This document shows, in pieces, positions 9,124 to 17,640 of a stretch of 64,000 nt of DNA. This DNA comes from CBDBON01 sp965208395. Lineage in GTDB: Bacteria; Chloroflexota; Dehalococcoidia; Lucifugimonadales; CBDBON01. Made by a program: the position numbers and the translations under genes. The stretch covers positions 1 through 64,000 of the forward strand of contig CBDBON010000003.1 in the NCBI GenBank assembly GCA_965208395.1. Direction: 5' to 3'. Every line of letters begins with the position of its first letter. The stretch's first letter is position 1. The notes below the pieces were generated by a model. That model was not told the origin of the DNA. It saw nothing but the letters and a program-made list of their open reading frames with translations, and did no database searches.

Positions 9124-10341
9124 GTGAGAGAGTTATACGAGTTGAAGGGCGATGGAAGCTCGATCCGAGGGATATCGAGGGAGTTGGGGATTTCCCGGAA
9201 CACCGTGCGCAAGTACGTGCGCTCCGACGAGGTGCCCAAGGCCAAGCGGCGAGAGAAGCAGGGGTCGAAGCTGGACCCATACAAGGGTCACATAGATGGT
9301 CGGCTGTCGGCGGGAGTGGACAACTGCGTGGTGCTGCTGCGGGAGATCCGGGAGTTGGGCTACGACGGCAGCTATCCGACGCTGACCAACTACGTGCGGC
9401 CTCGGCGTCGGCCGCGTCAGCCCCGTGCGACGGTGCGGTTCGAGACGGCGCCAGGCGAGCAGGCACAGGTGGACTGGGGCAGCTTCGCCTATGTCGGAGA
9501 GGACGGGCGCAAGCACCGGGTCTGGGCCTTCGTGATGGTGCTGAGCTGGTCTCGGACCATCTACGTGGAGTTCGTCCGGCGCGCCGACGTGGCGACCTTC
9601 ATCAGGTGCCATCTGAACGCCTTCGAGTACTTCGGTGGTGTTCCCCGCCGCTGCCTGTACGACAACGCCAAGGTGGTGGTCCTGGGGCGTGACAGGGAGG
9701 GCAGGCCGGAGTGGAACAGCCGGATGCTGGACTTCTCACTGCGAATGGGCTTCGACCTCCGTCTGTGCCGACCCTACCGAGCGCAGACGAAGGGCAAGGT
9801 GGAGAGCGGCGTGAAGTACGTCCGGGGCAACCTGTGGCCCGGTGTCCGCTTCACCGACGACGCAGACATGAACCGCCAGGCCCTGGAGTGGTGCGATGCG
9901 GTGGCCAATCGGCGAGTCCATGGGACGACGCACCGGGTCCCCCGAGAGATGCTGGCTGAGGAGCTCGCCCACCTGGGCAGCCTGCCGCCGCGTTCGGGCC
10001 TTGCGCCCTACATGCGGGAGGAGCGGAAGGTGGCCAGGGACGGCTACGTCCACTGGGAGAGGTCTCGCTACGGCGTGCCCTGGAGCTGGGCGGGTTCGAC
10101 GGTCCAGGTGGGTGTGCGGGCCGGTACGGTGGAGGTCTGGTCGGGCGACGTGCGGCTGGCGGTGCATCCCCAAGCCCAGCGGACCGGTCAGCGCCTCACA
10201 CTGCCGGGCCAGTGGGACGGACTGCCCGGCGGCGATGATCGTCCTCGTAAGGAAGCCGTGGCGGTGCAGATCCCTGTGGGCCAAGTGGAGCGCCGCTCCC
10301 TGGAGGTGTACGAGTTGGCAGCGGTGGGAGGTGGGCGATGA
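9124..10341 (+). CDS. istA: IS21-family transposase IstA
   Basis: DDE-type transposase of the element. A helix-turn-helix for end binding is at the N-terminus (GISRELGISRNTVRKYV). The catalytic core shows VDWG (first Asp), CLYDNAK (second Asp) and KGKVESGVKYV (Glu), in the order expected for the rve-type core. The GTG at 9124 follows AGGAGG by 7 nt and is preferred; an in-frame ATG at 9106 has its AGGAGG 13 nt away and would add six residues. The protein has about 405 residues, normal for IstA. The stop overlaps the istB ATG by 4 bp (ATGA), so the two are translationally coupled. Confidence 0.93.
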   Translation: MRELYELKGDGSSIRGISRELGISRNTVRKYVRSDEVPKAKRREKQGSKLDPYKGHIDGRLSAGVDNCVVLLREIRELGYDGSYPTLTNYVRPRRRPRQPRATVRFETAPGEQAQVDWGSFAYVGEDGRKHRVWAFVMVLSWSRTIYVEFVRRADVATFIRCHLNAFEYFGGVPRRCLYDNAKVVVLGRDREGRPEWNSRMLDFSLRMGFDLRLCRPYRAQTKGKVESGVKYVRGNLWPGVRFTDDADMNRQALEWCDAVANRRVHGTTHRVPREMLAEELAHLGSLPPRSGLAPYMREERKVARDGYVHWERSRYGVPWSWAGSTVQVGVRAGTVEVWSGDVRLAVHPQAQRTGQRLTLPGQWDGLPGGDDRPRKEAVAVQIPVGQVERRSLEVYELAAVGGGR

Positions 10342-11141
10342 TCGCGCTGGAACAGGCTCGCCAGCACCTGGAGACGCTGGGCCTCAAGCAGGCCGTCGAA
10401 GCCCTGGACAACTCCCTGGACGCTGCGGCCACCAAGAAACTGACCTACCCCGAGATGCTGGCAGAGCTACTCGGCGTGGAAGTGGCCGCCCGGAAGGAGC
10501 GGTACATGTCCACCAGGACGAAGCTGGCTCACCTCCCCTTCCACCGGACCTTGGAGCAGTTCGACTTCTCGTTCCAGCCCTCCATCGACGAGCGACAGGT
10601 GCGGGAACTGGCCGGCCTGTCCTTCGTCGCTGAAGCCACCAACCTGCTGCTCCTGGGACCGCCAGGTGTGGGCAAGACCCATCTGGCGGTGGCCCTAGCG
10701 CTCAAGGCCATCGAGAAGAGCCAGGGGGCCTACTTCGTCCGAGCCTACGACCTGATGGAGGACCTGAGGAAGGCCAGGGTGGAGAACAACCTCCAACGGC
10801 GCATGCGGGTCTACCTGTCGCCCAAGCTACTCATCGTGGACGAGTTCGGCATCTGGCCTTACGACCGGGACGCCTCCACCGCCTTCTTCACCCTGGTGTC
10901 GGCTCGCTATGAGCGGGGCAGCATCATCCTCACCTCCAACAAGGGCTTCGCCGAGTGGGGTGAGCTTCTGGGCGATACCGTCATCGCCTCGGCCATCCTG
11001 GACCGGCTGCTGCACCACAGCCACGTCCTCAACATCCGAGGCGAGAGCTACCGGCTTAAAGGCAAGAGGCAGGCCGGACTCTTCGCCTCCCATCAACTGC
11101 TATCGACATCGCCTGAAGCCGCTAGCTCCGGCGACGTCTAA
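10338..11141 (+). CDS. istB: IS21-family helper ATPase IstB
   Basis: AAA+ ATPase, related to DnaC, that assembles on DNA and stimulates IstA. Walker A is GPPGVGKTH at about residue 107 and Walker B LLIVDEFG near 168. The sensor-like ILTSNKGF and AILDRLLHHSH segments are family hallmarks. Length (267 residues) is normal. The ATG overlaps the istA stop. No disruption is visible, so the element may be functional. Confidence 0.93.
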   Translation: MIALEQARQHLETLGLKQAVEALDNSLDAAATKKLTYPEMLAELLGVEVAARKERYMSTRTKLAHLPFHRTLEQFDFSFQPSIDERQVRELAGLSFVAEATNLLLLGPPGVGKTHLAVALALKAIEKSQGAYFVRAYDLMEDLRKARVENNLQRRMRVYLSPKLLIVDEFGIWPYDRDASTAFFTLVSARYERGSIILTSNKGFAEWGELLGDTVIASAILDRLLHHSHVLNIRGESYRLKGKRQAGLFASHQLLSTSPEAASSGDV

Positions 11142-11189
11142 ATCCAACAGGCACTCTTGCTTGCCAGAAAGGAGGCGACTTAACGACAA

Positions 11190-11243
11190 GGTGGGTCAGT
11201 TCTAACTTAGCGGAAAAGGGTCAAATCTAACTTAGCATTGACA
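11190..11243 (-). repeat. IS21 right terminal inverted repeat
   Basis: The reverse complement begins TGTCAATGCTAAG and aligns over 54 positions without gaps to 8998-9051. It contains the same two tandem repeats, here with TTTTC as the 5-bp spacer. Its outer edge at 11243 abuts the broken DUF6391-like gene. Confidence 0.85.
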
Positions 11244-11337
11244 CGAGCGGCGGGCGAGCGCCGCGCTCCAGGAGCACGGCCACCGTGGCGTGCTCCAGCG
11301 CGTGGTTCCTGCGGATCTCCTTCAGCAGCGTTCTCAT
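11244..11337 (-). pseudogene. 5' fragment of a DUF6391-like gene broken at the IS21 end
   Basis: From ATG 11337 the minus strand encodes about 31 residues, including IRRNHALEHATVAVLLERG, which matches the conserved NHALEHAT opening of DUF6391 proteins. The frame is cut exactly at the outer base of the IS21 right repeat (11243), and no continuation is seen beyond the element's other end, where the transfer operon begins. The gene has therefore lost its 3' part or been separated from it. DUF6391 identity rests on the short motif. Confidence 0.6.
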
Positions 11338-11512
11338 GGAGCGACCACCTTCCAGGCCGGAGGTCTCACAGGCACGACGGCGTGGAACCTCCAGGAAACG
11401 ATACCATATCATCCTAGCTCCATGTGCTGCGCCGCGATAGGATCGGGCGAGAGAATCGATTTCAGCCGAACGGAAATGCTTAGAATAGTCTTGGAAAAGG
11501 GTTGAAAACAGA

Positions 11513-11541
11513 TTGACAGGAACGCTCGATGCTGAGAGAAT
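11513..11541 (+). promoter_or_regulatory. Predicted sigma70-type promoter for the small HTH gene
   Basis: A consensus -35 TTGACA (11513-11518) is followed after 17 bp by GAGAAT (11536-11541, 4 of 6 matches). Transcription would start about 45 nt before the ATG at 11595. Confidence 0.5.
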
Positions 11542-11594
11542 CGTTCCACAGCAGGATGGTCGGGTCTTGGGAAGAGCATCAGCAGGAGGCACAC

Positions 11595-11825
11595 ATGATT
11601 GCTGTGAGGAAGACCAAGAAGATGACCGCGGTCGAGGACCGGTTCCACCAGCCGCTGGAGAAGATGCTCCCGACGATGGTGACCGACTATGGACTGACCG
11701 GCACCGCTGACCAGTTGGGCGTGAGCAAGGCGACGCTAGGGTACTGGCTGCTCAAGCTTGGCATCAACGTGAGGAGAGTCGCCCTGGCGCCCGGCGAGAC
11801 TCTCGAGGTGAAGCGGGTAGGGTAG
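11595..11825 (+). CDS. Small helix-turn-helix protein (76 aa)
   Basis: The ATG at 11595 is preceded by AGCAGGAGG with 5-nt spacing, which fixes the start; an upstream in-frame start at 11529 lacks such a site. The protein is very basic at the N-terminus, and the second half (TADQLGVSKATLGYWLLKLG, about residues 37-56) has the pattern of a helix-turn-helix. The ending (APGETLEVKRVG) looks like a small beta hairpin. It is probably a DNA-binding regulator, but I do not recognise a named family. It is a single gene between the IS junction and smpB, with its own predicted promoter. It converges on smpB. Confidence 0.65.
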   Translation: MIAVRKTKKMTAVEDRFHQPLEKMLPTMVTDYGLTGTADQLGVSKATLGYWLLKLGINVRRVALAPGETLEVKRVG

Positions 11826-11896
11826 GATCTGTCGCTTTCGAGTGGTCCGCCGGTTGTCCGGCGTCCAAGAAGAGTCTTGTCCGCATCGGACCGGCC

Positions 11897-12349
11897 TTAG
11901 CGCCGGCCGATCGCTGCCCGGGCCTCTCGGTCCCTCTCCCTGTCGATGATCGCACGACGCTTGTCGTAACGTCTCCGCCCCCTGGCAAGCCCCAACTCCA
12001 ATTTGGCGATGTGCCGGCGGATGTAGAGACGCAGTGGAACCAACGTCAGGCCACTCTCGGCCACCGCCGCCGTAAGCCCCCTGATCTGATCCTTGTGGAG
12101 CAGGAGCTTACGCGGCCGGGTGGGATCTTCTCCAGAGGCGGCTCCCGCCGTGTAGTCGGCGATGTGGGCGCCTATCAGCCACAGCTCTCCCCCGGAGGGG
12201 CGGCCGTACGCCTCTCTGAGGCTGACCCGCCCCGCCCGAATGGCCTTGATCTCGGAGCCGGTGAGCACGAGGCCAGCTTCGACCGTGTCGAGGATCTCGT
12301 AGTCGAAACGAGCCCTCCTGTTGACCGCGATCGTCTTCACATCGACCAC
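11897..12349 (-). CDS. smpB: SsrA-binding protein SmpB
   Basis: RNA-binding partner of tmRNA in trans-translation, which rescues stalled ribosomes. The sequence has the opening VNRRARFDYEILDTVEAGLVL, the core GSEIKAIRAGRVSLREAY, and the basic tail LARGRRRYDKRRAI that contacts the ribosome. Length (150 residues) is normal. The GTG at 12349 directly abuts the stop of the upstream protease gene (TGAGTG), implying coupled translation. No ssrA gene was recognised in the window. Confidence 0.95.
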   Translation of the reverse strand: MVDVKTIAVNRRARFDYEILDTVEAGLVLTGSEIKAIRAGRVSLREAYGRPSGGELWLIGAHIADYTAGAASGEDPTRPRKLLLHKDQIRGLTAAVAESGLTLVPLRLYIRRHIAKLELGLARGRRRYDKRRAIIDRERDREARAAIGRR

Positions 12350-13672
12350 TCAGGATGAGCCCGACCCCTGTCCCGAGGCCATCCCCAGCTCCTCCTCCAG
12401 GATCTCTATAGCCCTTTCGAGCTGCATCGTATCGGCGGTCTGGGGGTCGGTGTGCGCCACCTCCACGTCGGGCGGCAGTCCCTCTCCTTCGATCAGCCGC
12501 CCGTCCGGGGAGAAGAACCTGGATATGGTTATCGAGATCGCTCCCTCGTTGCTGAGTCTTCTCAGGATGTTGACGCTGCCTTTACCAAAGGTCTTGGTGC
12601 CAACGACAGTCCCGCGGCCGTGGTCCTGTATGGCTCCGGACAGTATCTCGCTGGCGCTGGCGGTGAACTCGTTGGTAAGGACCACGAGCGGCATATCGGT
12701 GGTCTTGGGGCCGCCCCGCACCTTCCAGTTCGTCCGATTCCCGTCACCGTCGAGCTCGTAGAGCACTAACCCGTCATCCAGGAACTGGCTGGTCACGTCT
12801 ATTGCCGAGCTCAGCAGGCCGCCCGGATTGTTGCGTACATCGATGATGAGGGCCTCCGCCCCCGATTGCCGGGCCTCACGGATCGCTTCCTGCAGCCGCT
12901 CTGCGGTGTCCGCGTAGAAGTCGGTGAGCCTGATATGAGCGATCCTGTCTCCCGGCTCGCTTCTGAGTAGCACGCTCACGAGCGGTATCACGCCGCGGGT
13001 GACCACAATCTCCACCGGGTCGAGCTCGCCAAGATGCTTCACCAGGAGCGTCACCTGCGAGCCGCGCGGTCCCCTGATCTTACCCACGGCCTCCAGCAGG
13101 CTCAGGCCATCGAGGCTCTCTCCATCCACCTCCAGGATGAGATCACCGGCCTTGATGCCGGCGGCCATAGCCGGGCTGCCCTCCAGAGGCGCCACGATGA
13201 TCAGCGTCCCGTCAAGTCGCATCTGCACGTGAGCGCCTATGCCCTCGAAGTTGCCCTGAAGGTCTTCCGATTCCATGCGGAACACTTCCGGACCGACGTA
13301 GTAGGTCCCGCGATCTTCGAGCGTCCGCAGCATCCCGACGATCGCCGCTTCAGTGAGGGCTGCGGGGTCGAGGTCGGACCGATCGACATGCTCATTCCTC
13401 AGGAATTCCCACGCCTCCCATATGGCCTTCAGCTCCTCCGGGACCTCCTCCGGCGCCTCCAACGGCGTCTCCGGCGGGACGATCTCGGGCGCTGGGTTGA
13501 CGTCAGACGCCGCCACCTCGGACGCCGGGCGCTGGGTCAGCGCGAGGGTAGGGGAGGAGACGAGAGTAGGTGATGAGACCTCGCCCCCATCATCTCCGCA
13601 GGCCGAGATGAGTAAGAGACCGGTTAGAACAGCTATCGGCAGCACGGGCCGGACCCAGGAGTAGGAGAACAA
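12350..13672 (-). CDS. S41-family C-terminal processing peptidase, lipoprotein
   Basis: CtpA/Prc-type serine protease, probably anchored outside the membrane: the N-terminus has a hydrophobic segment ending in the lipobox LISAC. A PDZ domain lies at about residues 130-215 (GIGAHVQMR, AAGIKAGDLILEVDG). The peptidase domain carries the catalytic serine in FTASASEI and the catalytic lysine in GTKTFGKGSVN. The Ser/Thr/Pro/Glu-rich stretch after the lipobox is probably a linker. Length (440 residues) is typical. The gene is immediately followed by smpB. Pairing with smpB suggests a quality-control theme but does not prove it. Confidence 0.92.
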   Translation of the reverse strand: MFSYSWVRPVLPIAVLTGLLLISACGDDGGEVSSPTLVSSPTLALTQRPASEVAASDVNPAPEIVPPETPLEAPEEVPEELKAIWEAWEFLRNEHVDRSDLDPAALTEAAIVGMLRTLEDRGTYYVGPEVFRMESEDLQGNFEGIGAHVQMRLDGTLIIVAPLEGSPAMAAGIKAGDLILEVDGESLDGLSLLEAVGKIRGPRGSQVTLLVKHLGELDPVEIVVTRGVIPLVSVLLRSEPGDRIAHIRLTDFYADTAERLQEAIREARQSGAEALIIDVRNNPGGLLSSAIDVTSQFLDDGLVLYELDGDGNRTNWKVRGGPKTTDMPLVVLTNEFTASASEILSGAIQDHGRGTVVGTKTFGKGSVNILRRLSNEGAISITISRFFSPDGRLIEGEGLPPDVEVAHTDPQTADTMQLERAIEILEEELGMASGQGSGSS

Positions 13673-13819
13673 GATGCTTCACCTGCTTCGCGAAGGGGAT
13701 GACGTCTACAAGCCATTCTACCACGGCCAGGACGGCGCTCCGGCGAGGGTCTACTCCACAGGAGCGGCTCGTATCGCCGCATTGGCAATCCGTTGATGCT
13801 AACGTGGAGTCAATTCATG

Positions 13820-13862
13820 CTGAATAGATGATTCAGTCATTTCAGGCTTAGGTCTGTATACT
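13820..13862 (+). promoter_or_regulatory. Dyad plus -10-like element upstream of the wHTH/TIR-like gene
   Basis: CTGAAT (13820-13825) and ATTCAG (13831-13836) form a perfect 6-bp dyad with a 5-nt spacer. A good -10 match, TATACT, lies at 13857-13862, with no good -35. The dyad covers the expected -35 region, so an operator is possible. Confidence 0.35.
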
Positions 13863-13881
13863 TGGAAAAGCAGGCTACGGA

Positions 13882-14994
13882 GTGGTGAAAAGAACTGAAA
13901 AGCACTTTGACACCAGCGTCCGCATGAGTTATATTCCGGCTGTAAGCCCCGATCCGGTTGAGAGGAGACAGGTCTCGTTGGTGGATGAGCGTTCGCGAGC
14001 GAAAAAGCGGACCAGGATAGTCCGTCCATACCCTAGCTGCACACTCGAGGATGCGGTGGCCGTAGCCACGGCGATCCAGGAGGCCAACTCGGGCCTGCCG
14101 TTCGACCGCGTTCTCCTGGCAATGGAGCTTGGCACGACGCCGAGCAGCAGCGGCTTTACGATCAAGCTGAACGCTGCTGCCCGGTACGGTCTGACGCAGG
14201 GCGCCTATAACGACGATAGCATCGCCCTGACGCCCAGGGGCCAGTCGGTCGTCGCCCCGACGACGCGGGAGGAGCGCCGCCTGGCCCTGATCGAGGCGGC
14301 GCTGGCTCCGGAGCCCTTCGGTCGTTTCTACCGGCTGCTGAACAGGCGACGCATGCCTCCCGACGACACCCACGCCGAGAATTTGCTGCAGAGAGAGGTT
14401 GGGATATCCCCTGAGCTGACCACCGAATGTCTTGGGATAGTCAGGGCCAACGGACTCTATACCGGGATACTCGAAGGCGACGTCATAACATTACCGTCGC
14501 CGTCCGGCCCAGACTCAGATCCCGTTGACCAGCCCAGACCGGAGCCGACGGCTGTGGACGAAGCCCAGCCACAGCCGCGCAGGGTCTTCGTCGGTCACGC
14601 GGGCGAAGGAGAGCCGATCGAACTTGTCAAGGACCTGCTCGATCAGTTCGACGTACCGCACCGCGTAGTGGACATACACAGTGCGTCTGACGACACAGGA
14701 CCAGTCTCGCGAGACGCGGCCGATGAGATGCGCAGATGCTCGGCGGCGATCATGGTCCTACCGGATGACGCGACCGAGGCGAGGACGATAGGCAGCATGC
14801 TCTGCTACGTCGGGGCGGCGTCGGTTCTCTACGGCGACCATCTGGTGCTGCTGGGCGGACCGGACGGCCGGGACGTCGATGAGCCTCTCCAAAGACTGAT
14901 CCGGGTAGAGTTCGACGCAGGGAATCCCGCCAAGGCTGGGCTGGGACTGCTGCAGGCTCTTTCGCAGAGCGGTGTTCTGAAGATCAGCGTATAG
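13882..14994 (+). CDS. Winged-helix plus TIR-like domain protein, function unknown
   Basis: A 370-residue two-domain protein. Residues about 45-200 look like a duplicated winged-helix module (TLEDAVAVATAIQEAN..., KYGLT-type ARYGLTQGAYNDDSIALTPRG). Residues about 232-370 begin RRVFVGHAGEGEPIELVKDLL and resemble the predicted nucleotide-binding TIR-like domain found in bacterial signalling and defence proteins. A Pro/Asp-rich linker (about 205-230) joins them. The catalytic Glu expected in active TIR NADases cannot be assigned by eye. The start is uncertain: GTG 13882 and 13885, or ATG 13924. It is monocistronic and convergent with hflX. It could be a regulator, or a standalone defence or stress sensor. 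Confidence 0.55.
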   Translation: MVKRTEKHFDTSVRMSYIPAVSPDPVERRQVSLVDERSRAKKRTRIVRPYPSCTLEDAVAVATAIQEANSGLPFDRVLLAMELGTTPSSSGFTIKLNAAARYGLTQGAYNDDSIALTPRGQSVVAPTTREERRLALIEAALAPEPFGRFYRLLNRRRMPPDDTHAENLLQREVGISPELTTECLGIVRANGLYTGILEGDVITLPSPSGPDSDPVDQPRPEPTAVDEAQPQPRRVFVGHAGEGEPIELVKDLLDQFDVPHRVVDIHSASDDTGPVSRDAADEMRRCSAAIMVLPDDATEARTIGSMLCYVGAASVLYGDHLVLLGGPDGRDVDEPLQRLIRVEFDAGNPAKAGLGLLQALSQSGVLKISV

Positions 14995-15029
14995 GCTTTC
15001 CCGCGGAGTCCGTCGCCAGCTATCACTTC

Positions 15030-15066
15030 GTTATGTCAAGTTGCCCATAGTTGAAGTTGACATAAC
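15030..15066. repeat. 10-bp perfect inverted repeat with 17-nt spacer
   Basis: GTTATGTCAA (15030-15039) and TTGACATAAC (15057-15066) are perfect inverted copies in the gap between two converging genes. The inner bases partly continue the symmetry. No T-tract follows. It could be an operator, a recombination site or a bidirectional terminator-like structure; the sequence does not decide. Confidence 0.55.
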
Positions 15067-15206
15067 ATCTAAAGTGCGAACATTGCTTGATGGAGAGAAC
15101 TACAGCCCCAGGCGGGTCTGATGAGTCAGGGACGCAGGGCTGTTACGGTCTCACGCACTCCCCTGTCATCGAGTGCAGCATGCAGAAAGAGTTGAGCAAG
15201 CCCCGC

Positions 15207-16337
15207 CTAGCGCTCCCGGCGCCGATCCAGGAGCTCTTCGATCCTTACGGTGAGGTTCTCTATGCCGTGCCCGGTGAGCGCCGAGACTATGACGGATACG
15301 GAGGGCAGATTCGCGGTCCCGGAGAGATCGTCGGGCGTAACCTCGTCATCGGCCACCGGGAGCCTGTCGATCTTGTTGAGGACCATGGCCTGCGGTTTGG
15401 AGGCCAGCCCCAGCTGGTCGAGGATCTGGTAGACCGAATCCACCTGTTCGGGCGCGTTGCGATGGGTGATGTCGACGACGTGGAGCAGCGCGTCCGCCTC
15501 CTGGACCTCTTCGAGGGTTGCGCGGAAGGCTGCTACCACCGTCGGCGGGAGCTTCTGGATGAATCCGACCGTATCGGTCAGCAGCGCCTCCCGTCCTGAA
15601 GGCAACGTGATCTTGCGAGTCACCGGGTCCAGAGTGGAGAAGAGCTGCTCCCGAGCCGCGACGCCGGCTCCGGTGAGCCTGTTCAGCAGAGTGCTCTTGC
15701 CTGCGTTGGTGTATCCGACCAGGGATACGACAGGCATCTGCGCCGTCCTGCGCCTGTCCCGGTAGAGGCCGCGATGCCTGCGGACTCCGTCCAGGCTCTT
15801 CTTCAGCCTTTGGATCCGCTCTCGGACGAGTCTGCGGTCGGTCTCTATCTGGGTCTCACCGGGGCCCCTGGTACCGATTCCGCCTCCCAGCCGCTCCAGG
15901 TGAGACCATTGGCCGGCCAGACGCGGCAGGAGATACTCGTGCTGGGCGAGCTCGACCTGCAGACGGCCCTCCCTGGTCTGGGCCCTGCGGCCGAAGACGT
16001 CCAGTATCAGCCCGGTCCTGTCGATGACCTTCAGCCCGTCCAGCGCATTCTCCAGATTGCGCTGCTGGGTGGGTGTGAGCTCGTCGTCGCAGACGATCGT
16101 ATGGGCCCCCACGTCAGACGCTCGTCGCCTCAGCTCGTCGAGCTTGCCCTTTCCCAGATAGGTGTGGGTTGGCCGATCGATTCTCTGGCTGACCGAACCG
16201 ACGACCTCGGCGCCCGCGCTTCGAGCGAGCTGCGCAAGCTCGTCCATCGAATCTTTGGGAGCCCATCCGGAGACGCGCCCCTTGAGGCGGGCACCCGCCA
16301 GGAGCACACGCTCCACGCCGCGCCGGGTCGCGACCAT
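15207..16337 (-). CDS. hflX: GTPase HflX
   Basis: Ribosome-associated GTPase that splits stalled or stressed 70S ribosomes. The N-terminal HflX domain occupies about residues 30-185, with the glycine-rich LGGGIGTRGPGETQIETDRR before the coiled-coil linker. The GTPase domain has G1 GYTNAGKST, G3 DTVGFI and G4 NKID. Length (376 residues) is slightly short because the C-terminal extension is reduced. It lies downstream of dapL with a 24-bp gap. A GGAGG lies about 15 nt too far upstream of the ATG for ideal spacing, so a slightly earlier non-standard start cannot be excluded. Confidence 0.94.
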   Translation of the reverse strand: MVATRRGVERVLLAGARLKGRVSGWAPKDSMDELAQLARSAGAEVVGSVSQRIDRPTHTYLGKGKLDELRRRASDVGAHTIVCDDELTPTQQRNLENALDGLKVIDRTGLILDVFGRRAQTREGRLQVELAQHEYLLPRLAGQWSHLERLGGGIGTRGPGETQIETDRRLVRERIQRLKKSLDGVRRHRGLYRDRRRTAQMPVVSLVGYTNAGKSTLLNRLTGAGVAAREQLFSTLDPVTRKITLPSGREALLTDTVGFIQKLPPTVVAAFRATLEEVQEADALLHVVDITHRNAPEQVDSVYQILDQLGLASKPQAMVLNKIDRLPVADDEVTPDDLSGTANLPSVSVIVSALTGHGIENLTVRIEELLDRRRER

Positions 16338-16361
16338 CGTCTTGGGTATGGCTGGATCCTC

Positions 16362-17534
16362 CTACGTCCTGAGGGGGACGGTCAGCGACTCGATACGCCG
16401 CAGGCCCTCCTCAAGCTCCTCGTCCGATATGGTCAATGACAGGCGGATGTAGCCTTCGCCGTGCGGTCCGTATCCCGGCCCCGGCGACACGACCACACCC
16501 CTCTCCTCAAGCAGCATCTCGGTGAACTCCGCCGACGTGTATCCGACGGGCACCCGGGCCCAGACATACAGACTCGCCCTCGGAGTCTCCATACTGAGTC
16601 CCAGCCCCCGCAGGGATGCCACAACGCGGTCCCGGCGACGCTGGTATACGGCATTGCGGTCGTCCGTGAACATCTGGTCCAGCTTGAAGGCCTCGATACC
16701 CATCTGCTGGATGGCTTGGGGCACACCCGAATCAAGGTTCGACTTGACGACCATGAGCGCCTGGATCAGCTCGGCGTTCCCGGCCGCCATGCCGAGACGC
16801 CAGCCGGTCATGTTGTAACTCTTCGACAGCGAGTGGAACTCGACTCCGATCTCCATGGCGCCGGGAGTCTGCAGGAAGCTGACCGGCCTATAGCCGTCGT
16901 AGGCGACCTCCGAATAGCAGGCGTCGTGGGCAACCACAATCTCATTCGCCCTGGCGAATTCGACTACCTTCTCGAAGTAGTCCAGTCCGGCGACCGCCCC
17001 GGTCGGATTGTTGGGATAGTTGAGCCACATCACCCTGGCTCTACGGGCCACATCCGTCGGGATGGCGTCCAGGTCCGGCAGCCAGCCGTTCTCCTCCAGG
17101 AGCGGCATCCAGTGGCACTCGCCGCCCGCAAACCAGGTGCCGACCGAGTAGACCGGATATCCCGGGTCCGGGACCAGCGCCACGTCTCCCGGATCGAGAA
17201 AGCACAGGGCGGCGTGGCCTATCCCCTCCTTCGCACCTATGAGAGACAGCACCTCGGAGTCGGGGTCTAGACCTATCCCGAACCGACCTTCGTACCACTC
17301 GGCCGCTGCGTGCCGGAACTCGGGCAGGCCGTCGGTCTCGGGATAGCGGTGGTTTGTTCCATCCAGGGCCGTCTCCCGAAGTCTGTCGAGCACGCTGTCC
17401 GGCGTACGGAGATCGGGGTCGCCGATCCCGAAGCTGATCACCTCGATGCCTTGGGCCTTCTTCTCTGCGATCTTACGGCTGATCTCTACGAACAGGTACG
17501 GAGGCACCCTGTCCAGACGTTCGGCTAATCTCAT
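16362..17534 (-). CDS. dapL: LL-diaminopimelate aminotransferase
   Basis: PLP-dependent class I/II aminotransferase that converts tetrahydrodipicolinate directly to LL-diaminopimelate, the short lysine/peptidoglycan route known from plants, Chlamydiae and many Chloroflexota. Seen features are the N-terminal PPYLFVEISRKIAEKKAQG, the substrate-loop GIGDPDLRTP, the cofactor site NYPNNPTG and the PLP lysine in HSLSKSYNMTGWRLG. Length (390 residues) is typical. dapF lies about 3 kb upstream on the same strand, which supports the assignment. It forms a pair with hflX. Confidence 0.9.
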   Translation of the reverse strand: MRLAERLDRVPPYLFVEISRKIAEKKAQGIEVISFGIGDPDLRTPDSVLDRLRETALDGTNHRYPETDGLPEFRHAAAEWYEGRFGIGLDPDSEVLSLIGAKEGIGHAALCFLDPGDVALVPDPGYPVYSVGTWFAGGECHWMPLLEENGWLPDLDAIPTDVARRARVMWLNYPNNPTGAVAGLDYFEKVVEFARANEIVVAHDACYSEVAYDGYRPVSFLQTPGAMEIGVEFHSLSKSYNMTGWRLGMAAGNAELIQALMVVKSNLDSGVPQAIQQMGIEAFKLDQMFTDDRNAVYQRRRDRVVASLRGLGLSMETPRASLYVWARVPVGYTSAEFTEMLLEERGVVVSPGPGYGPHGEGYIRLSLTISDEELEEGLRRIESLTVPLRT

Positions 17535-17640
17535 GGTTCCTCTTCTCGTTGGTGGTGTCGCGGCTCGGCGGCCGCAAGGTCCATGTTAAAGGGCAAGCCA
17601 CGGGCTGCGCAAACCCTAGATGCCGACCGGTCCCGAGAAT

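Larger units (their letters stand above)
8998..11243 (+). mobile_element. IS21-family insertion sequence, 2246 bp
   Basis: The element is bounded by 54-bp terminal inverted repeats that align without gaps (8998-9051 and 11190-11243) and start TGT...ACA. It encodes istA and istB in the family's standard overlapping order. Length (about 2.2 kb) is normal for IS21. Both genes look intact. Flanking bases differ (left ends TGTAT, right begins CGAGC), so the expected short target duplication is absent. The left flank is the conjugation module and the right flank is a truncated chromosomal gene. Confidence 0.92.
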
